From: Tubiluchus corallicola
Taxonomy: Eukaryota > Priapulida > Priapulimorpha > Priapulimorphida > Tubiluchidae
Direction of reading: 5' to 3'
DNA: 64,000 nucleotides
NCBI GenBank assembly: GCA_030141605.1
Contig: JAQGDQ010000012.1
Span: 1,010,359 to 1,074,358 of the forward strand
Position numbers and translations under genes: made by a program
In this document: one piece after another, positions 11,560 through 24,500 of the stretch
How the letters are laid out: every line of letters starts with the position of its first letter
Position numbering within the stretch: the first letter of the stretch is position 1
Notes under the pieces: generated by a model
Databases searched by the model: none
What the model was told of the DNA's origin: nothing
The model's input: the letters and a program-made list of their open reading frames with translations, nothing else

Positions 11560-11735
11560 CACACATTCCTGCTATATAATTTACTGCTCCAGCATTTATT
11601 TCACTTTTTCCAGTTACATCCATAATCCACAACAACACTTAAAATAACACTTTATTAACAGGATAATGGATGTAAATGGGAAAAAATTGAAGTAAATGCT
11701 AGAGTAGTAGATTATATGGTAGGAACTTGGGCCCA
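11560..11735. repeat. Imperfect palindrome, arms about 70 bp, 32-bp loop
   Basis: The reverse complement of 11560-11628 begins GGATTATGGATGTAACTGGA; the plus strand at 11661 begins GGATAATGGATGTAAATGGG. The match continues through AGTAAATGC(T/G)GAG and ATTATAT(A/G)G(C/T)AGGAA to about 11735. A transcript could fold into a long hairpin. Confidence 0.75.
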
Positions 11736-12375
11736 CATATATATAATGTATGCCAACGCTTACAACAAATATACAACATTAACAAATTCCCCAATATTGC
11801 TATTTTTGTCTGTAGAACTTTACTCACACGTTCTTGGTACCTGTGAAAACGAAGCATAGCAATGCCCAAAATCTTCACAAGCTTTTAACAGAATAGCACC
11901 GACAACGTTGATTCACCGCATTGACTGAATTTAACAAAGTGTATAAAGAGGAAGTGACGAAAGACGCCTAATGTTACGTATTTCCTTTTTGCGATTAGCG
12001 GCTATGCTGGCGGCATCAAACGGCCATTCAGTGAAAAATTTGGAGCGCCGCATTGACTGTAATAATAATATTATTAAGTTCACCAGTAGTGTTGGCATAC
12101 GTGCAATTTTGATAAGCCAAAATCACTTTTGCGTTTTTAATAAAAGAAGTATATCTCAATTAAAAGCAATTATTAGTCTAAAAAAACTGAAAACATTTCA
12201 TGAAAAGGAAAAAAATTGTAGCAATAAGTTTGTAATATGTACTTGCAAATGCCTGTTCAGTTTTCTTGTAAGTAAAATTTTATTGTTTTTCCTGAGGAAA
12301 GAGGCTAGCTGACTGCGTGATGGGCTGCCTGCTATGTAAAGAAGTAATGCATTTTTCATTGATTTATTGATTTTT

Positions 12376-12425
12376 CTCTCCCCCCCTCTCTTAGAGAGAA
12401 AGAGGGGGAGAGAGAGAGAGAGAGT
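12376..12425. repeat. CT/GA mirror hairpin and (GA)n
   Basis: A C/T-rich run (tctctccccccctctctt) is followed at once by its near complement (agagagaaagagggggagag) and then a short GA run. It is a local hairpin of low complexity. Confidence 0.7.
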
Positions 12426-12629
12426 TAAAAGAAAGACGGAACTATGAACTATGAATTTTATTTCACACATCAAAATACAATATTGTACACATAAATAAAC
12501 AATAAATAAAATAATTTGAGTAGTGTGAGGTGACCATACGGTCATTAACACACTCACCTTACTTAAATGAAAGTGAAACAATTATTAAAGATATGCGTGC
12601 TTTTGTAGATGACTCAATGAAATTGATGT

Positions 12630-12793
12630 AATAAAGTAAATGATGTAATAATAGCAAGGAAACATAAGAAAAACACAATATGGAATTACGATTTTGATAT
12701 AAATATTGAAATAATTTTGAAATAAAGTAAAAGATGTAATGAACTGCAAGGAAACATGAGGAAAACTTAATATGTAATTACGATTTTGATATA
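12630..12793. repeat. Tandem duplication, two units of about 73 bp, period 91
   Basis: Both units run from AATAAAGTAAA to AATTACGATTTTGATATA with GCAAGGAAACAT in the middle. No coding content. Confidence 0.75.
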
Positions 12794-12829
12794 GGCGGCG
12801 ATGAATGAATAATTTCATTTAAATTGATT

Positions 12830-14440
12830 TATACCTTACTAATAAAGTAACAAAGGTCATAATGGTACCTATTAGCAAAAGAAAAACATTAGTGCAAAAA
12901 ATGACCAAATTCAAGCTGTCATATTGTCCATGACTCAATATGAGAAAAACATGCAAAATAATAACAATAATACTAAATAAAAATAATAAAAAACAAACTA
13001 AATAAAATGAAAAGCAAGCTAGCCAAACAGAAATTTAAACAAACTTTCAAATAGGGAACTGAATCAAGCTGCAAAGTACATGCATTAAAATAATACTAAA
13101 GAGTCTAATTAATAAACAAAACAAAAGAACATTATACAAGTACATTTTTTACACGTAAGCAAACTGTATTTAATGAACATTTATTTTGATGTAAGCCTAA
13201 CTGAATCTTAAAAAATTAGGCCAAATATAAGTAATGTCTGCACATGATATTATAAGGTATTATGACACGCGTGCAGATTCTAATTTATGCTTCTTGCCTG
13301 AATTCTTTAACTAGGTTTTGACATAGTTAGTTGGTTGTTATAGAGGTGGAAGTTATGTCGGCTGCTTAGGATGACAGCTCTGATGTTTCCTTCAGTTATT
13401 TTTTGTTCACTGATAATAAAAAAGAGGAGTAATGTCGTAAATACATCTCTGCTTGTTCAACGTAATTTTATAAATAACTCCAACTCATAACAAAGGCCAA
13501 TGTATGATTATATGCTTTTTAAACTTTTTTTAACTTGGAATTAACAAAACATGCAGATGTTTAGATTAAGTTATGTTCTGGAAAATTATTTGCTCTTCTG
13601 AAAAAATCGATTTTTTTCTATGAAAGGTATTACACATGAAAGTCAGGCCTAATATATCTTCAAGTTATATTTCCTGATAAGAACATATGAAATAGAAATG
13701 TTTTTTAGAAAAAATATTTCTCCAGAAATCGAATACTACATGAGCCAGGTATTCTTTCTTTTGATCAACTTTCTTAACTTCTTTTGTAAATAAGCCTATT
13801 AATTTTTATGAGATATGATTATAATAATTTTTATTTTAACTACAAATTATTCTTAACGCCTTATGCTTACTTTAAATAACATTCGAAAAGATAACAGCTG
13901 CTATAAATCGTCAAAGAGAGATGTAGGCCTTGCAGTCTTTGCTTAGCGTACAAAATATTTAACTAGTAACAAAAGTTTCAAAACTGTGTTATAATTAACA
14001 TTTTATTATAATTACCTGGCTGCATCCTTGCGAAATTTAAAAAGATATCTTTTTGTGTTTTTGCAACTCACTGCTGAGCAATTTATGAGCGCCTGTTAAC
14101 CGGGCTGGTTTTGATGGTCTCATCAATTCATCTGCTACAGTACCCACAGCCTGCGCTGTTGCGTACCTGACAACAACAGGCCGCACTGAATAGCCGCTAG
14201 GGCGACACTAACTGCGCGACCTACTGCGCAGAAGGACTTTCCCAACTTTATTGTGTATACTTTGGAATTTAACGCTTAGCAAAACACGTGTTTCACATAA
14301 CAGCCCATAAGAGTTAGCTTTCAAAGAAGCACTGTAGAAAGAAAAGAAACCGCAAGGAGGAAAGCTGCTGACTTACACCAGTTTCATCCAAAAAGAACTT
14401 ATCAACACACCATTAGACATCAAAAATAGAGAGACATGCA
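12830..14440. other. A/B spacer, no gene recognised
   Basis: AT-rich sequence without a plausible coding frame. The last 350 bp (from about 14090) are richer in GC and CpG than their surroundings and could be regulatory, but no exon can be supported. Confidence 0.5.
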
Positions 14441-14470
14441 AGGTTGCTGTGCGACGTAATCAGTCAAAAT

Positions 14471-14482
14471 GGTCACGTGACC
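14471..14482. promoter_or_regulatory. Palindromic E-box GGTCACGTGACC upstream of gene B
   Basis: A perfect 12-bp palindrome with a CACGTG core (the type bound by USF/MITF/TFE bHLH-zip factors) in a short CpG-rich segment 2.7 kb upstream of the gene B start. A GGTCACGTGAC also lies 2.5 kb upstream of gene C. Function is inferred only. Confidence 0.3.
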
Positions 14483-14658
14483 GCCCACTGTTTCGGCGCG
14501 CACGAGTCTGCAGAAGACGGAGTAGTTGCGTTTCAGTCCCAAATTATTTTTTTAATAAGAAAAAAATTTTTGGCTTGGTACTTCTGTTCAATATGTCAAT
14601 CTTGTTTACACATAATAATTATTTTTTTCTACCTGTGCCCGTGTGCTAAATATAGCCT

Positions 14659-16285
14659 GTATCCCATGGGATACGTTGGGATTCAACATTTAATAATACA
14701 TTTAATAAAGTCCTGGAATTTTATTACAAAATTCTGACTTCTGTAGAATCTTAACATGGAATTTACATGTGGAATCTCAAGAAGCAATTACGATCTTGTT
14801 GCAAGCATTATGAACACGTTGCACTTTATACATTTTGTTTGTCTGAGTTTGCTGCAGCACTTGCATCTGTGCCTTGATTCTTTATTCGCCATTTTTGGAA
14901 AGTCTCCAACCTGATCTTTCTGGCTTTCTAGGTTCGTACATGGTGTTTGGATATTGTAGTGCTTAGGTTGGACATTATCCTCGTCTGACTCTTCAGCAGA
15001 TGGTGGGCGGCCTCGTTTACGGCTCGTTTCAATCTTTTTGTCTTTTGAAAGTAAAGAAGTACTCACTTCTGAAGCAAATTCCGTGAGATCCATTTGTGAT
15101 TTTTTTTGGAAGTATCAGATGTGTACTGTGACGACGGTATTGTAGCCAACAATTTACAACTGCAACACTAAGGCACCAAAAGAATACTCTTCTGTACCAC
15201 TTTGTACTCTTATGATCAACTCTGTAGAAACTCATCAACATCAAACAGATCTACTGCCCCCATGTGCATGTTGTACTCTTTTACAATTGCAGGGCAATCT
15301 ACATCAACTTTTTGTTTTTGCTTTCTGTCATATCGTTTCACCTTCTGAACGGGATTTACACCAACATGAGTCGCAGTCAATGTTACAGGCTTGTTGTCAT
15401 ACCACCAAACAATGTTTATTCCAGAAATTATGTCCACTTTACTGTACCTAAGACAATAGTCCCATATTATTGCAATGAACAGTGCAAAGTAAAGCGACAT
15501 ATATTTATTGTAAAATAATCTTGGTGCATAAAAATTCATGAATTGATGAAACCTATGAAAATGTATAGCAAAACAGAAACATAAAAAATAAAAATAAGAA
15601 AGTTTGTACTCACCATAGGGTATAATATGCTATCATTCCTTCTTTATATCACTGCAATTGCCACTTAGGATTTGCTGTCTTTAGTGTAGCTGATCTTTAT
15701 AGTGTCTTGAACCACCTTGTTAATTTCTACATACTAATTTGTAGTGAAGCAGTATAATGAACAAATTGGAAAGAGACTCAATAGTGGAATTGTTTACACA
15801 GTAATGTAGTAGTATCAACATACTTTACTAAACAAAAAGCTAATTACTGGTCTTGCAAAGAGGTTTTTACACATCATTGCATTCTTGTGTCTATTATTAT
15901 GAAAGTGAATTACATCCGTTTGTTACCAATGTATCCTGTGGGATACACAACATTCTTTGTCATGTGCAAAAAAAACAAAGTCCGACTTTTTTAAAAACAC
16001 AACAAAAGCAAAAAATGTGCTTCATTTTGCAACTGCTGATAATTTTTTAAAGTGTTTAAGACATTTAGTATGCATGCTATGCTGATCTGTACAAAGTCGT
16101 CTCTAAACTACTGTACCTTGCAGTTTTTTATGCTATGTAGATTTTCTAGTTTGCCATTTTATCACCTTTTTTAGTCTATTGTTATTGGCTTAAATCAAAA
16201 TAACTATTAAGAAATCAAATAACTGTCAGTTTTAAAATTTTGTTAATTTTAAAGGCAGAAAATATTCTCGTATCCCATGGGATAC
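14659..16285. repeat. Recurrent palindrome GTATCCCATGGGATAC around the piggyBac relic
   Basis: A perfect 16-bp palindrome at 14659-14674 and 16270-16285, and a variant GTATCCTGTGGGATAC at 15931-15946. The outer copies are followed by similar bases (GTTGGGATTCAACATTTAA and AATGGGTATGAAAGCGTTAA), both ending in TTAA, the piggyBac target. They may be subterminal motifs of the element or of related MITEs. Confidence 0.5.
14788..15440 (-). pseudogene. Decayed piggyBac transposase (C-terminal half)
   Basis: Minus-strand frames read WWYDNKPVTL, GVNPVQKVKRYDRKQKQKV, CPAIVKEYNMHMGAVDLFD, then after a frameshift near 15240 SFYRVDHKSTKWYRRVFF and AVVNCWLQYRRH. After a second shift in the A8 run at 15100-15107 come KRGRPPSAEE and a Cys-rich end RCKCCSKLRQTKCIKC. 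This order is characteristic of piggyBac/PGBD transposases; the Asp in WYDN matches the third catalytic residue of the family. The N-terminal half is missing. Confidence 0.75.
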
Positions 16286-16299
16286 AATGGGTATGAAAG

Positions 16300-17190
16300 C
16301 GTTAAATACTCAATTACACGACTTTTTGCTGGTGATACTAACTTTTTCAGTTCTGATACTAACATAAATCACTGTACAATTAGTAGTGGTGGTGCCCTGT
16401 GTCGTTTGAGCAACACTAGTGATGAGTGTAGAATGAGAAAGTATACTGCTATTATTAAGGTATCTGCTACAAATGGAGCATGTGTGGGTATGGGCGTAGT
16501 GGGTGCATTGTGCAAATTATTATGCTCCAACTTCCCAATTTGTGTATGGATATTCCACCCCATAGGTAATAATCTGATGCTAGGTGGTATGTAGGATTTT
16601 ACACGCACACATCCAGCATTTTACAGTTAAGTGCTGGCTTATAATTTATATTTATAAAGGTCAAAGCCCGAGGTTTCTAGTCCATCGTTGTCTAAAGCTT
16701 CCACGTGGTCTGAGCAGTACTGGCTAATTTGCATACTACTGTGCTTCCGCTCTGACAGAATGCAGTTGCATTTATAAGTGCAACAACTTGTGCCTCTGCT
16801 TCAGCCTTTACAGAAGCTGTGAAACATAAGGCCCTAAAGCCATGTAGGTGTGAAACATTCAAGTTAACCGAATGCATGGCTGTGCAATCTTGAGAATAAA
16901 TCACTGAATTTGGCTTTAGTGAAACCTCTTACCCGAAAGTAATGTCCTTCGATTCTATCATGCTTATTATGGATTTCGTGAGTAGTGGGCAAAATTGTAT
17001 ACATTCAATCGTACCACTAGGTAACTTTTGTGTATTTACTTTCAAGATCGGCCTGCCAGACCTTCACGATATTGCATTTATCAACTAACAGAAACTACAA
17101 AGAACTTTGACATTTGGTAATCATTTTTATTTGAATGTGCACCTGGCTGCAGGCCTGCTGGACATAAATCTTGTTACCCGTGTATTTATA
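16300..17190 (+). other. Upstream region of gene B
   Basis: About 890 bp between the last piggyBac-like motif and the gene B start codon. It must hold the promoter or a 5' untranslated exon. A ctggctgcag acceptor-like site ends at 17152. The 105-codon frame at 16277-16594 matches nothing I recognise and is not called. Confidence 0.35.
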
Positions 17191-17634
17191 ATGACTGAGG
17201 AGTATGGAACTTTAATGTTCTTTATTAATGGAAAAAAGGTAAGTGAAATACTTTACATTTTTTACACTTTTAAAATTAGATTGTTAAACAGTTGTAGGGT
17301 TATTAGCTACTGTAAATTTAGTATGCAAGATGGCAGAATTATTAGTAGCAAATTTTTTGCTTTTAGTTAACTGCTTGCAATAATATTTTTAGGAGAATTC
17401 ATTAAGAAATACCTTAAATGTGTATCGTCGATCATTACTTAAGATGCCTAATTCTGTTCTGTCATTAACTTATTGTCTTCAACAGGTTCCGAAACTTTCT
17501 CATGTTTTCACCTCATACAGTTTTACTATTTTTTTCAGGTGGAAGATAAGAATGCAAATCCAGCAACTACATTATTGCAGTACCTCAGGCTGAGATGTAT
17601 TCTTCTGAAAAAGTCTCTTTTTCTATCTCTCCCT

Positions 17635-17711
<77 letters not shown>

Positions 17712-18553
17712 TTGTATCCTTGCAGCTGCATATGAGTTATTTGGTTCTTCTTTTCTTAACTATATCTCAGTACACCTACAAGGAACAAAAGAAGGATGTG
17801 CTACTGGAGGATGTGGAGCTTGTACTGTCATGTTGTCCTGGTACGAACATGCATCAGCTAAGAAGATTCATCACTGTACTATCAATGCTTGTCTTACTCC
17901 AATATGTTTAGTACATGGCAAAGCAGTGACTACCATAGAAGGAATAGGAAGTACAAAAACTGCCTTGCATCCAGTGCAGGTATGACAAAGAATTAAATAT
18001 GAAAATACTTATCTCTAGCCAGTATTTTTTCCAATGATGAAAACAGAATAAGCTTTATTCAATTTAAGAATATTCTAATCTAGTTGGGTGCTGTTTTCAC
18101 TGTTTTTGCAAACACTTTTACTTCTTGTTTTTCTTTATAGCAATAAATTTAATTTATATACTAAAAGGCATATTTATATACTTTGCCTAACTTTCAGCAT
18201 CTGAAGGTGTTTTGCTTATTTTGGTGTTTTAATGCAACTATCTTTCCATAAAACTGTGAATGATTTTTAATTAACAGCAACGGATAGCGAAAGCTCATGG
18301 AACACAGTGCGGATTCTGTACACCAGGTTTTGTCATGTCAATGTATGCCTTATTACGAAATAATCCACAACCGTCCATGGAAAAGTTTCTTGCTAATTTC
18401 CAAGGAAATCTTTGTCGCTGTACAGGCTACAGACCAATTCTTGATGGATTGAAGACTTTTACCAAGGAATTTCAGTGCTGCCAAGATGGACAATGTTCTA
18501 AGAACAATTCAAGGTGCTGTGGTGATTCTGAATGTTCCAAAGACTGTGTTGAG
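17191..18553 (+). other. Gene B exons 1-4: two [2Fe-2S] cluster domains
   Basis: Residues 1-197. Cluster II (plant-ferredoxin type) ligands are Cys45, Cys50, Cys53 ([13 protein letters not shown]) and Cys76 (NACL). Cluster I (four-helix domain) ligands are Cys116, Cys119 (QCGFCTPG), Cys151 and Cys153 ([10 protein letters not shown]). The exon 2 to 3 junction splits a codon (T|TA), which gives an exact fit to the family consensus through [11 protein letters not shown]. Exon 4 ends in a cysteine-rich linker with CCQDGQC and CCGDSEC, longer than in A and shorter than in C. Confidence 0.92.
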
Positions 18554-21500
18554 GTATAAATAAAATAAATTGAGTTTTTTTTCTGTCAGTAGGTTAAAGT
18601 GTGTCTTTGTTTAATTGCTGGAAAACTCGAAACACCAAAAAAATTCAATGCTGTTGGAGTTTTAAACAAAGATTTTTTGTTTTTATTTTTTCTCAAATGC
18701 CAGCTCAGATGTGACTGATTTGAAATCTTTTACTATTATTTTAGGTTGAGTCAAGCCTGATGAAAATTGATTGTTCACCTTATGATCCAACCCAAGAGCC
18801 AATTTTTCCACCCGAATTACAAGTACGTTGATTAGCATAACAACTGAGTGGAATTGATTGTATAATGTGTTGATGGCACTGTGTCTTCAAGAATAATTTT
18901 TGATTATTTTTACTTGTTCTTTGTGTTTTGCTTATTTATAATTAAGTTGTACCCATTGTTTGAATTTCCTCGAGGAGAAATTGTTTACATTTTATGAGGA
19001 ATGCAGAGAAAATGATGGTGAAAATGTGTCTCTTGACCAGGAAGTGAATTGTGTCGTTTTGCTTATTAAGTATATATGTGTTACCAACTAAGCCACCAAA
19101 AAACCAGCTAATTGGTCTGAGCATATTGAATTCTTTTACTGGGCTCAAAAACATATCTCTTGATATTATGCTTTATATTTCGAGATTGATTTTCTGGCCT
19201 TCCATAAAATACTGCAGCCAGATCATATTTGGTGCTTCAACCTGTTCTCTTTGCCCACTTGACATTAAAAATTGTGTTGTCAGCCTAGTTGAATCTGTCT
19301 TGGGGGTAAACTTTGCTGTCTGTTTCTCATCGAAAATATTTAGCTATGTGAAAGTGCAATCAAAATCCCTCTTCATTCGCAATTGGGCTCGATTAAGTTG
19401 TTTCCAATATCGCAATGTGGAGAATAGTTGCTTATAAATCCAATTCTTTCTACCCAAGTTTCTAATCTGCAGAATTCTGAACCAAAATTGTTGGACCTGC
19501 ATTCATGTTCTTACTTTGTAACTATATACCTCAAATTTGTTTATTCTAGCTGCAACCTAGCAAACACAAAACTCTTCTATTTCAAGGAACTATCTTGACC
19601 TGGTATCATCCTGGAAATTTGAAGGAAGCTGTTGGGATAAAGAAAAGATATCTAGATGCAGTTTTTGTAGCTGGAAATAGTAGCATTGGTAAATATAATA
19701 AATTTTATACTCACATTTCTTATTATTTTATACATTTTTTGCTTCTGGTTTAGTTTCTTAATAAATTTGCTTACATCAGGCCATTTTTTTACAGGATTTC
19801 ACATAAGAAATACAACTACTCCATTAACTGTCATATCCATTAGTCATCTTGATGAACTGCAACAGGTTGAATGGACTGAATCTGGAGTGAATATTGGTGC
19901 AGCTGTTACTATGACAGCATTGGAGGTTGTTCTTAGTTCAGCTGTAGAACGATACTCGGGTATCTATATACAATGATTAGAACCATTTACGCTATTTTTC
20001 GTTGGTTTTTATTGTCTTTATGTCTAAATCTCAATGAGATTTGTTTTTCAGCTGATAAAGTGAAGCTGTTTAAAGCGGCATTGAGTATTTTATGTCGATT
20101 TGCTGGAACACAAATCAGAAATGTTGCGGTATGTAACTAAAACTAACGCTTTTTTATTTTGTTATTTGAGTGGTGGAATAGTTTGCTGTAAATGTAACTT
20201 ATTGATCGCCACTTATCAGTTATCACTAATACATATGAAATGCAGTGCACATTAAAACAAACATTTTGTGTATTATATACCTGTGTTGTACTAATCTGCA
20301 TTAACACATTTTCTTTAACAAACTTAACTTTGTAGTAAAATTCCATCTAAATACGACAATTCTGTATTTTCAGTGTAAAAATTTAACCATGAATAATTAA
20401 TAATTTTGATACATCTTTATCTCATTTCAGTGATTTGAGATTGTCTAATGCATTTCTGACTTTTGTTGCATGTATTTGCTATTTGAACTTAACTCAGTTG
20501 TTATAGATCCTATTGTGCTATAAATGACACAACACAGGACATTTTTTGGCAATGTCACCTTTTTAAGTCTGGCAAATCAAGGAAATTTGTATCAACGCCT
20601 TCATGTTTAGTTGTTGCTGTTGATTTTATTTGTTAAGCACCTATCTGTTTTTACAAGTATAGTAAGAGCTTAATAGATTCACTTTGTGGTGGGAGTGTTT
20701 TGACCCAATTAATTGACTGAATTAATTAGCCGATGTGTATAGCATACTAGTACTATAAAAATATCATCACTTATTGCCTTTAGAGTGCATTGCAAAAGCT
20801 TTAAGTGAATTGTTACCACTAAAAATTACAAAAATTCGCACAAGGCCAGATTGCTTCATTTCTTCACGAAGAAAATTGATATACGAAACTGTCATGCTGA
20901 TAAAAACGTTGAAAATCTGTTGCTGTATGCTGCACATATTCACGCGAATCATCTAATCGTCCAGTGCCTGAGGTGTGTGAGGTGCAGTTCGTAATGACCT
21001 TGTTTCCCCTGTGAAAAGCAGTGAGAAGTTCAAGAGCAAACCGCTGGGGCTGGACAAGTGATTAAATGTTTAGCTTCCAGAAACAATAAGGTTATCTGCA
21101 GCAGACAATTAACAAATTCAAAGCAAAACTGCTACATTAGCATATTAGTGCATAATGACAAAGGTACCTGCTTACAAAGCTGCACTTAACGTGACTGTTT
21201 CTATGTATATTATAGTACACAAAAGCTACGTAAAGATGGCATAAAAGCAATAAAAACTTTGGCCACACACAAGTGCCTTATTTTTAGTACATGAAGGAAA
21301 AATATTGAGTCAGTTGTGTGGAGTTTATTGAGTCAATTTGCCCGCAGTTTTTATATACATTTGAGTAGGAATGGCCCGTACCAAGCATTTTTTAGTCAAT
21401 TAGGCGACTGATGCTATTAACCGTCTAATAAATGGCACCTACTGTACATGTATTTGGAAGAGATACAATTTTAGATAAGAACTTTTTAAGTCTTTGCATA

Positions 21501-24500
21501 ACTTAAAACAACGCTCGTCACTATATCAATATTCTAAATAATAGAATTGTTTTTTTATTTAATATCATAGACAATAGGCGGCAGTATTGCCTGCGCTACT
21601 TCACAAGCAGATTTGAATCCATTATGGCTGGCAGGAGGTGCTAGGATTTCAGTTGTGTCTTCTGATGGAGTTGTTAGGAATATTTCTGTTAACGAAGAGT
21701 TTTTTCTTGGAAAGGGACAGACAGCTTTAACTCAAGATGAGATAATTACGTCAGTTTTTCTGCCATTTACTTCTAAGGTATCAAACATTTGTTGCTATTG
21801 GTCACTCTTCACTATTATCAGTTTGGTCTTACAGTAAATGACATCACCTGACCGATTTACTGCATTTGCAAAGGCATGTTTAATTTTTGCACTATGCTAA
21901 CAAACATACCGATTTCGTTTTGTTATTAATAGTTGTGATATCAGACATTGTTGGAATAACTACTGTACTTGTTAATCAATTAAAATAAAGTTCAGCAAGA
22001 TAATGAAGTATGAGAGAAAGCACATTATTTTCTAGGCAAATCTGGGTCCAGGTCAACATCATGCCACAAAGTTATTGATTTAATATTGTTGTCTTTATTG
22101 ATGCCGGCATCAGCAGCTGCTGTTATTTTTGTTGTTCGTTACTTTTATTCTTTTTGTTGCTGCTGTCATAGTTGTTGTTGCCGCCGCTGTCGCTATTGCT
22201 GTTGTTGTTTTTGTTGCAGGACAATTACACAAATTATTCCACTCCATTTTCTCACAAGCTTGCCCAGTCTAACTCCAAACCTGTTATGAAGTCAAAGATT
22301 AAAAATTTGAGCATTTTGGTACCATTAGGAAAAACTTTTTTTCAGTTTTTTATGGGTCATTCATTGATTGTAATTTTTGCCTTTGCTAAGTTTAGTTTTT
22401 CTCTTTATCCTGTAGTAGTATAACCTTATTTAAAACCCTCTTTTTATTCATGAGATTACTTTTTCACTAATAATCAATTTTTGAAATGTATACATGTATG
22501 TGCACTGTGCTTGTACATATAAGAGCATACTCCTTATAGGTGTTTATATTAATTTCTATGACCTACTGACCACCTTATATTATCCCATTATGTCTCTTGA
22601 TAGGGATATCAGAAAAGTTAAGATATTCCAGTTACTCCAAGTTGTAGAGCATTCACTGATTTTGTGTAATATAGCTTTACCTAGTTGAATTATTCATAGA
22701 TTGTGTATTTTGTCTTTGAGAAAAAAACATGCAGAAAAAAAGAACACCACACATAATGCCCTTACACTGTAGTAGTGCCTTAAAACAAATACATACTATT
22801 TTATAAATGCCTATGTTACCAGTACATACGTATTATTGTGCATTAAACTGATAAATTGGTTTTAGGAATTTTTTTCAAAAAAAATGATGCTGGGAACACG
22901 CTGTACTTTTCTGTATTTGGATGGAGCTACTATTGATTGCAATTTTTTATTTATAATGGCATTATTTATCTTCCATTTTATAGAACGATCACATTTTCAC
23001 TTACAAACAGTCAAATAGAAGAGAATTTGATACAGCAGTTGTTGTATGTGCCTTTAAGGTGCAACTTGATGCAGAATACAACAGTGTCAAATTCATACGT
23101 ATATGCTATGGTGGTGTTGGACAAACCACAGTGGCTGCCATAAAAACTGCAGAAATACTCAGTGGAAGGTAACACAAGCTTTTTCCTTGTGAAAGTAATA
23201 ATCATTTTTAGGATTCGCTAACCGAGCATTTGTTAAATTTAGGGTTTTTTCAATGTATGTGTTATTGTGTGAGAATGCTAAAAATTGTATTTGTATGACA
23301 TCACTGAATAGGTTGTTTCCTAGTTTTTTTTTCATAATAATAATAATTGTTATATGATTTTTGTTTTTCCTGAGTCAGAAGTATCTTTATTCTTCAAGTA
23401 GTCAGTTGGGTACAGTAAATAGTAAGATTAATTATTTTTTGGCACCCACTGGTAGCAATGTATTGAACACTTGTTTTTGCAAACCTAATACATCGTATAT
23501 TTTTTTTATAAATTTTGATTAATTTATGTGAGCTATTTTTATGGTGCTTTACTTTTGTTTTGTAAATTGAGAAAGATTATATGCATTTCTTGACAGAACA
23601 TGGAATGATGAAATGTTGCAAGCTGCATATAGCTCTCTTAGCCATGAATTAAACGTACCAGCTGATGACCCTGATGGAATGGCTGATTATAGGAATCTAT
23701 TAATAACAAGCCTATTTTACAAATTCTATTTACAAGTTTTGAAGGCGATAGATGAGACCAATGTAGGTTAGCTCTAAATCTTCTGCATATTTTTTTGCAT
23801 CTATGTGTCCTTCAAACTCATAAGGTGTTTAGTTTTAATTTAGAAAATGAATACTTCTTTTCTGTTTTCAAAATTCAGGAATGCCATTCGTGGTTTATTC
23901 CACAATACTGACCTTCTGCATGGGAGAACACTAGTACTTATGTTCCTTAAGGGGGAACATTGAGGAGCCTTTTTTACTAAGTATGTATAAAAAACTGCTT
24001 ATAATACCACAAGACTAAATATCGATTTATGTCTGCTTTTGTTTTCATTGTTGTTCGCTGCACAGCCTATTTATTATTGAATGTGACATCACACAGATCT
24101 ACAGCGACAGTTGCCAGCCAGACTAGACTATAAAACTCTTATTATTTTGTGCAACCGTTTTTGTTTCTTTAGTAATTTTTAGGTCTACAGATCAGAAAAT
24201 TAGAAAGTTCATTCATCTCTTTGGCATGTCAGCTTATTTGTATTGGCACAGCAGGCAGACTTACTAGTAGTACTGTCAAATAAGATAAGAGAGAAGTTCG
24301 TTATAGTGCATGTAGGCCAGACCTTTTTGTCACTCATTCATTAAATTCTTATGAGAAAATTATTGAGTACAAAGTTTAAACAGTCAGGGGACAATTTACC
24401 CAATGAATAGTGTTATCAATAATTACAGATATTTTTTCTAGATGGTGGATGTCTTATTCTGTGATAATAATTCAATATCAAAATAGCGTGAGGTTGGCAG

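Larger units (their letters stand above)
19550..23762 (+). other. Gene B exons 6-11: FAD-binding domain
   Basis: Residues about 224-536, with family landmarks VAGNSSIG (263-270), [30 protein letters not shown] (351-369), FFLGKGQT (394-401) and YGGVGQTT. In XDH the equivalent of FFLGKGQT reads FFxxYR, and its Tyr (bovine 393) is linked to NAD. Here that position is Lys398, as expected if this copy does not use NAD+ in the usual way. That reading comes from family knowledge and a hand alignment. Confidence 0.85.

Noticed and set aside
11971-12312. 113-codon open frame on the plus strand
   Set aside because: No recognisable motif, AT-rich composition, no splice or promoter support, and no counterpart elsewhere in the window.
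16277-16594. 105-codon open frame on the plus strand
   Set aside because: It starts inside the recurrent palindrome and resembles no family I know; likely chance or transposon remnant.
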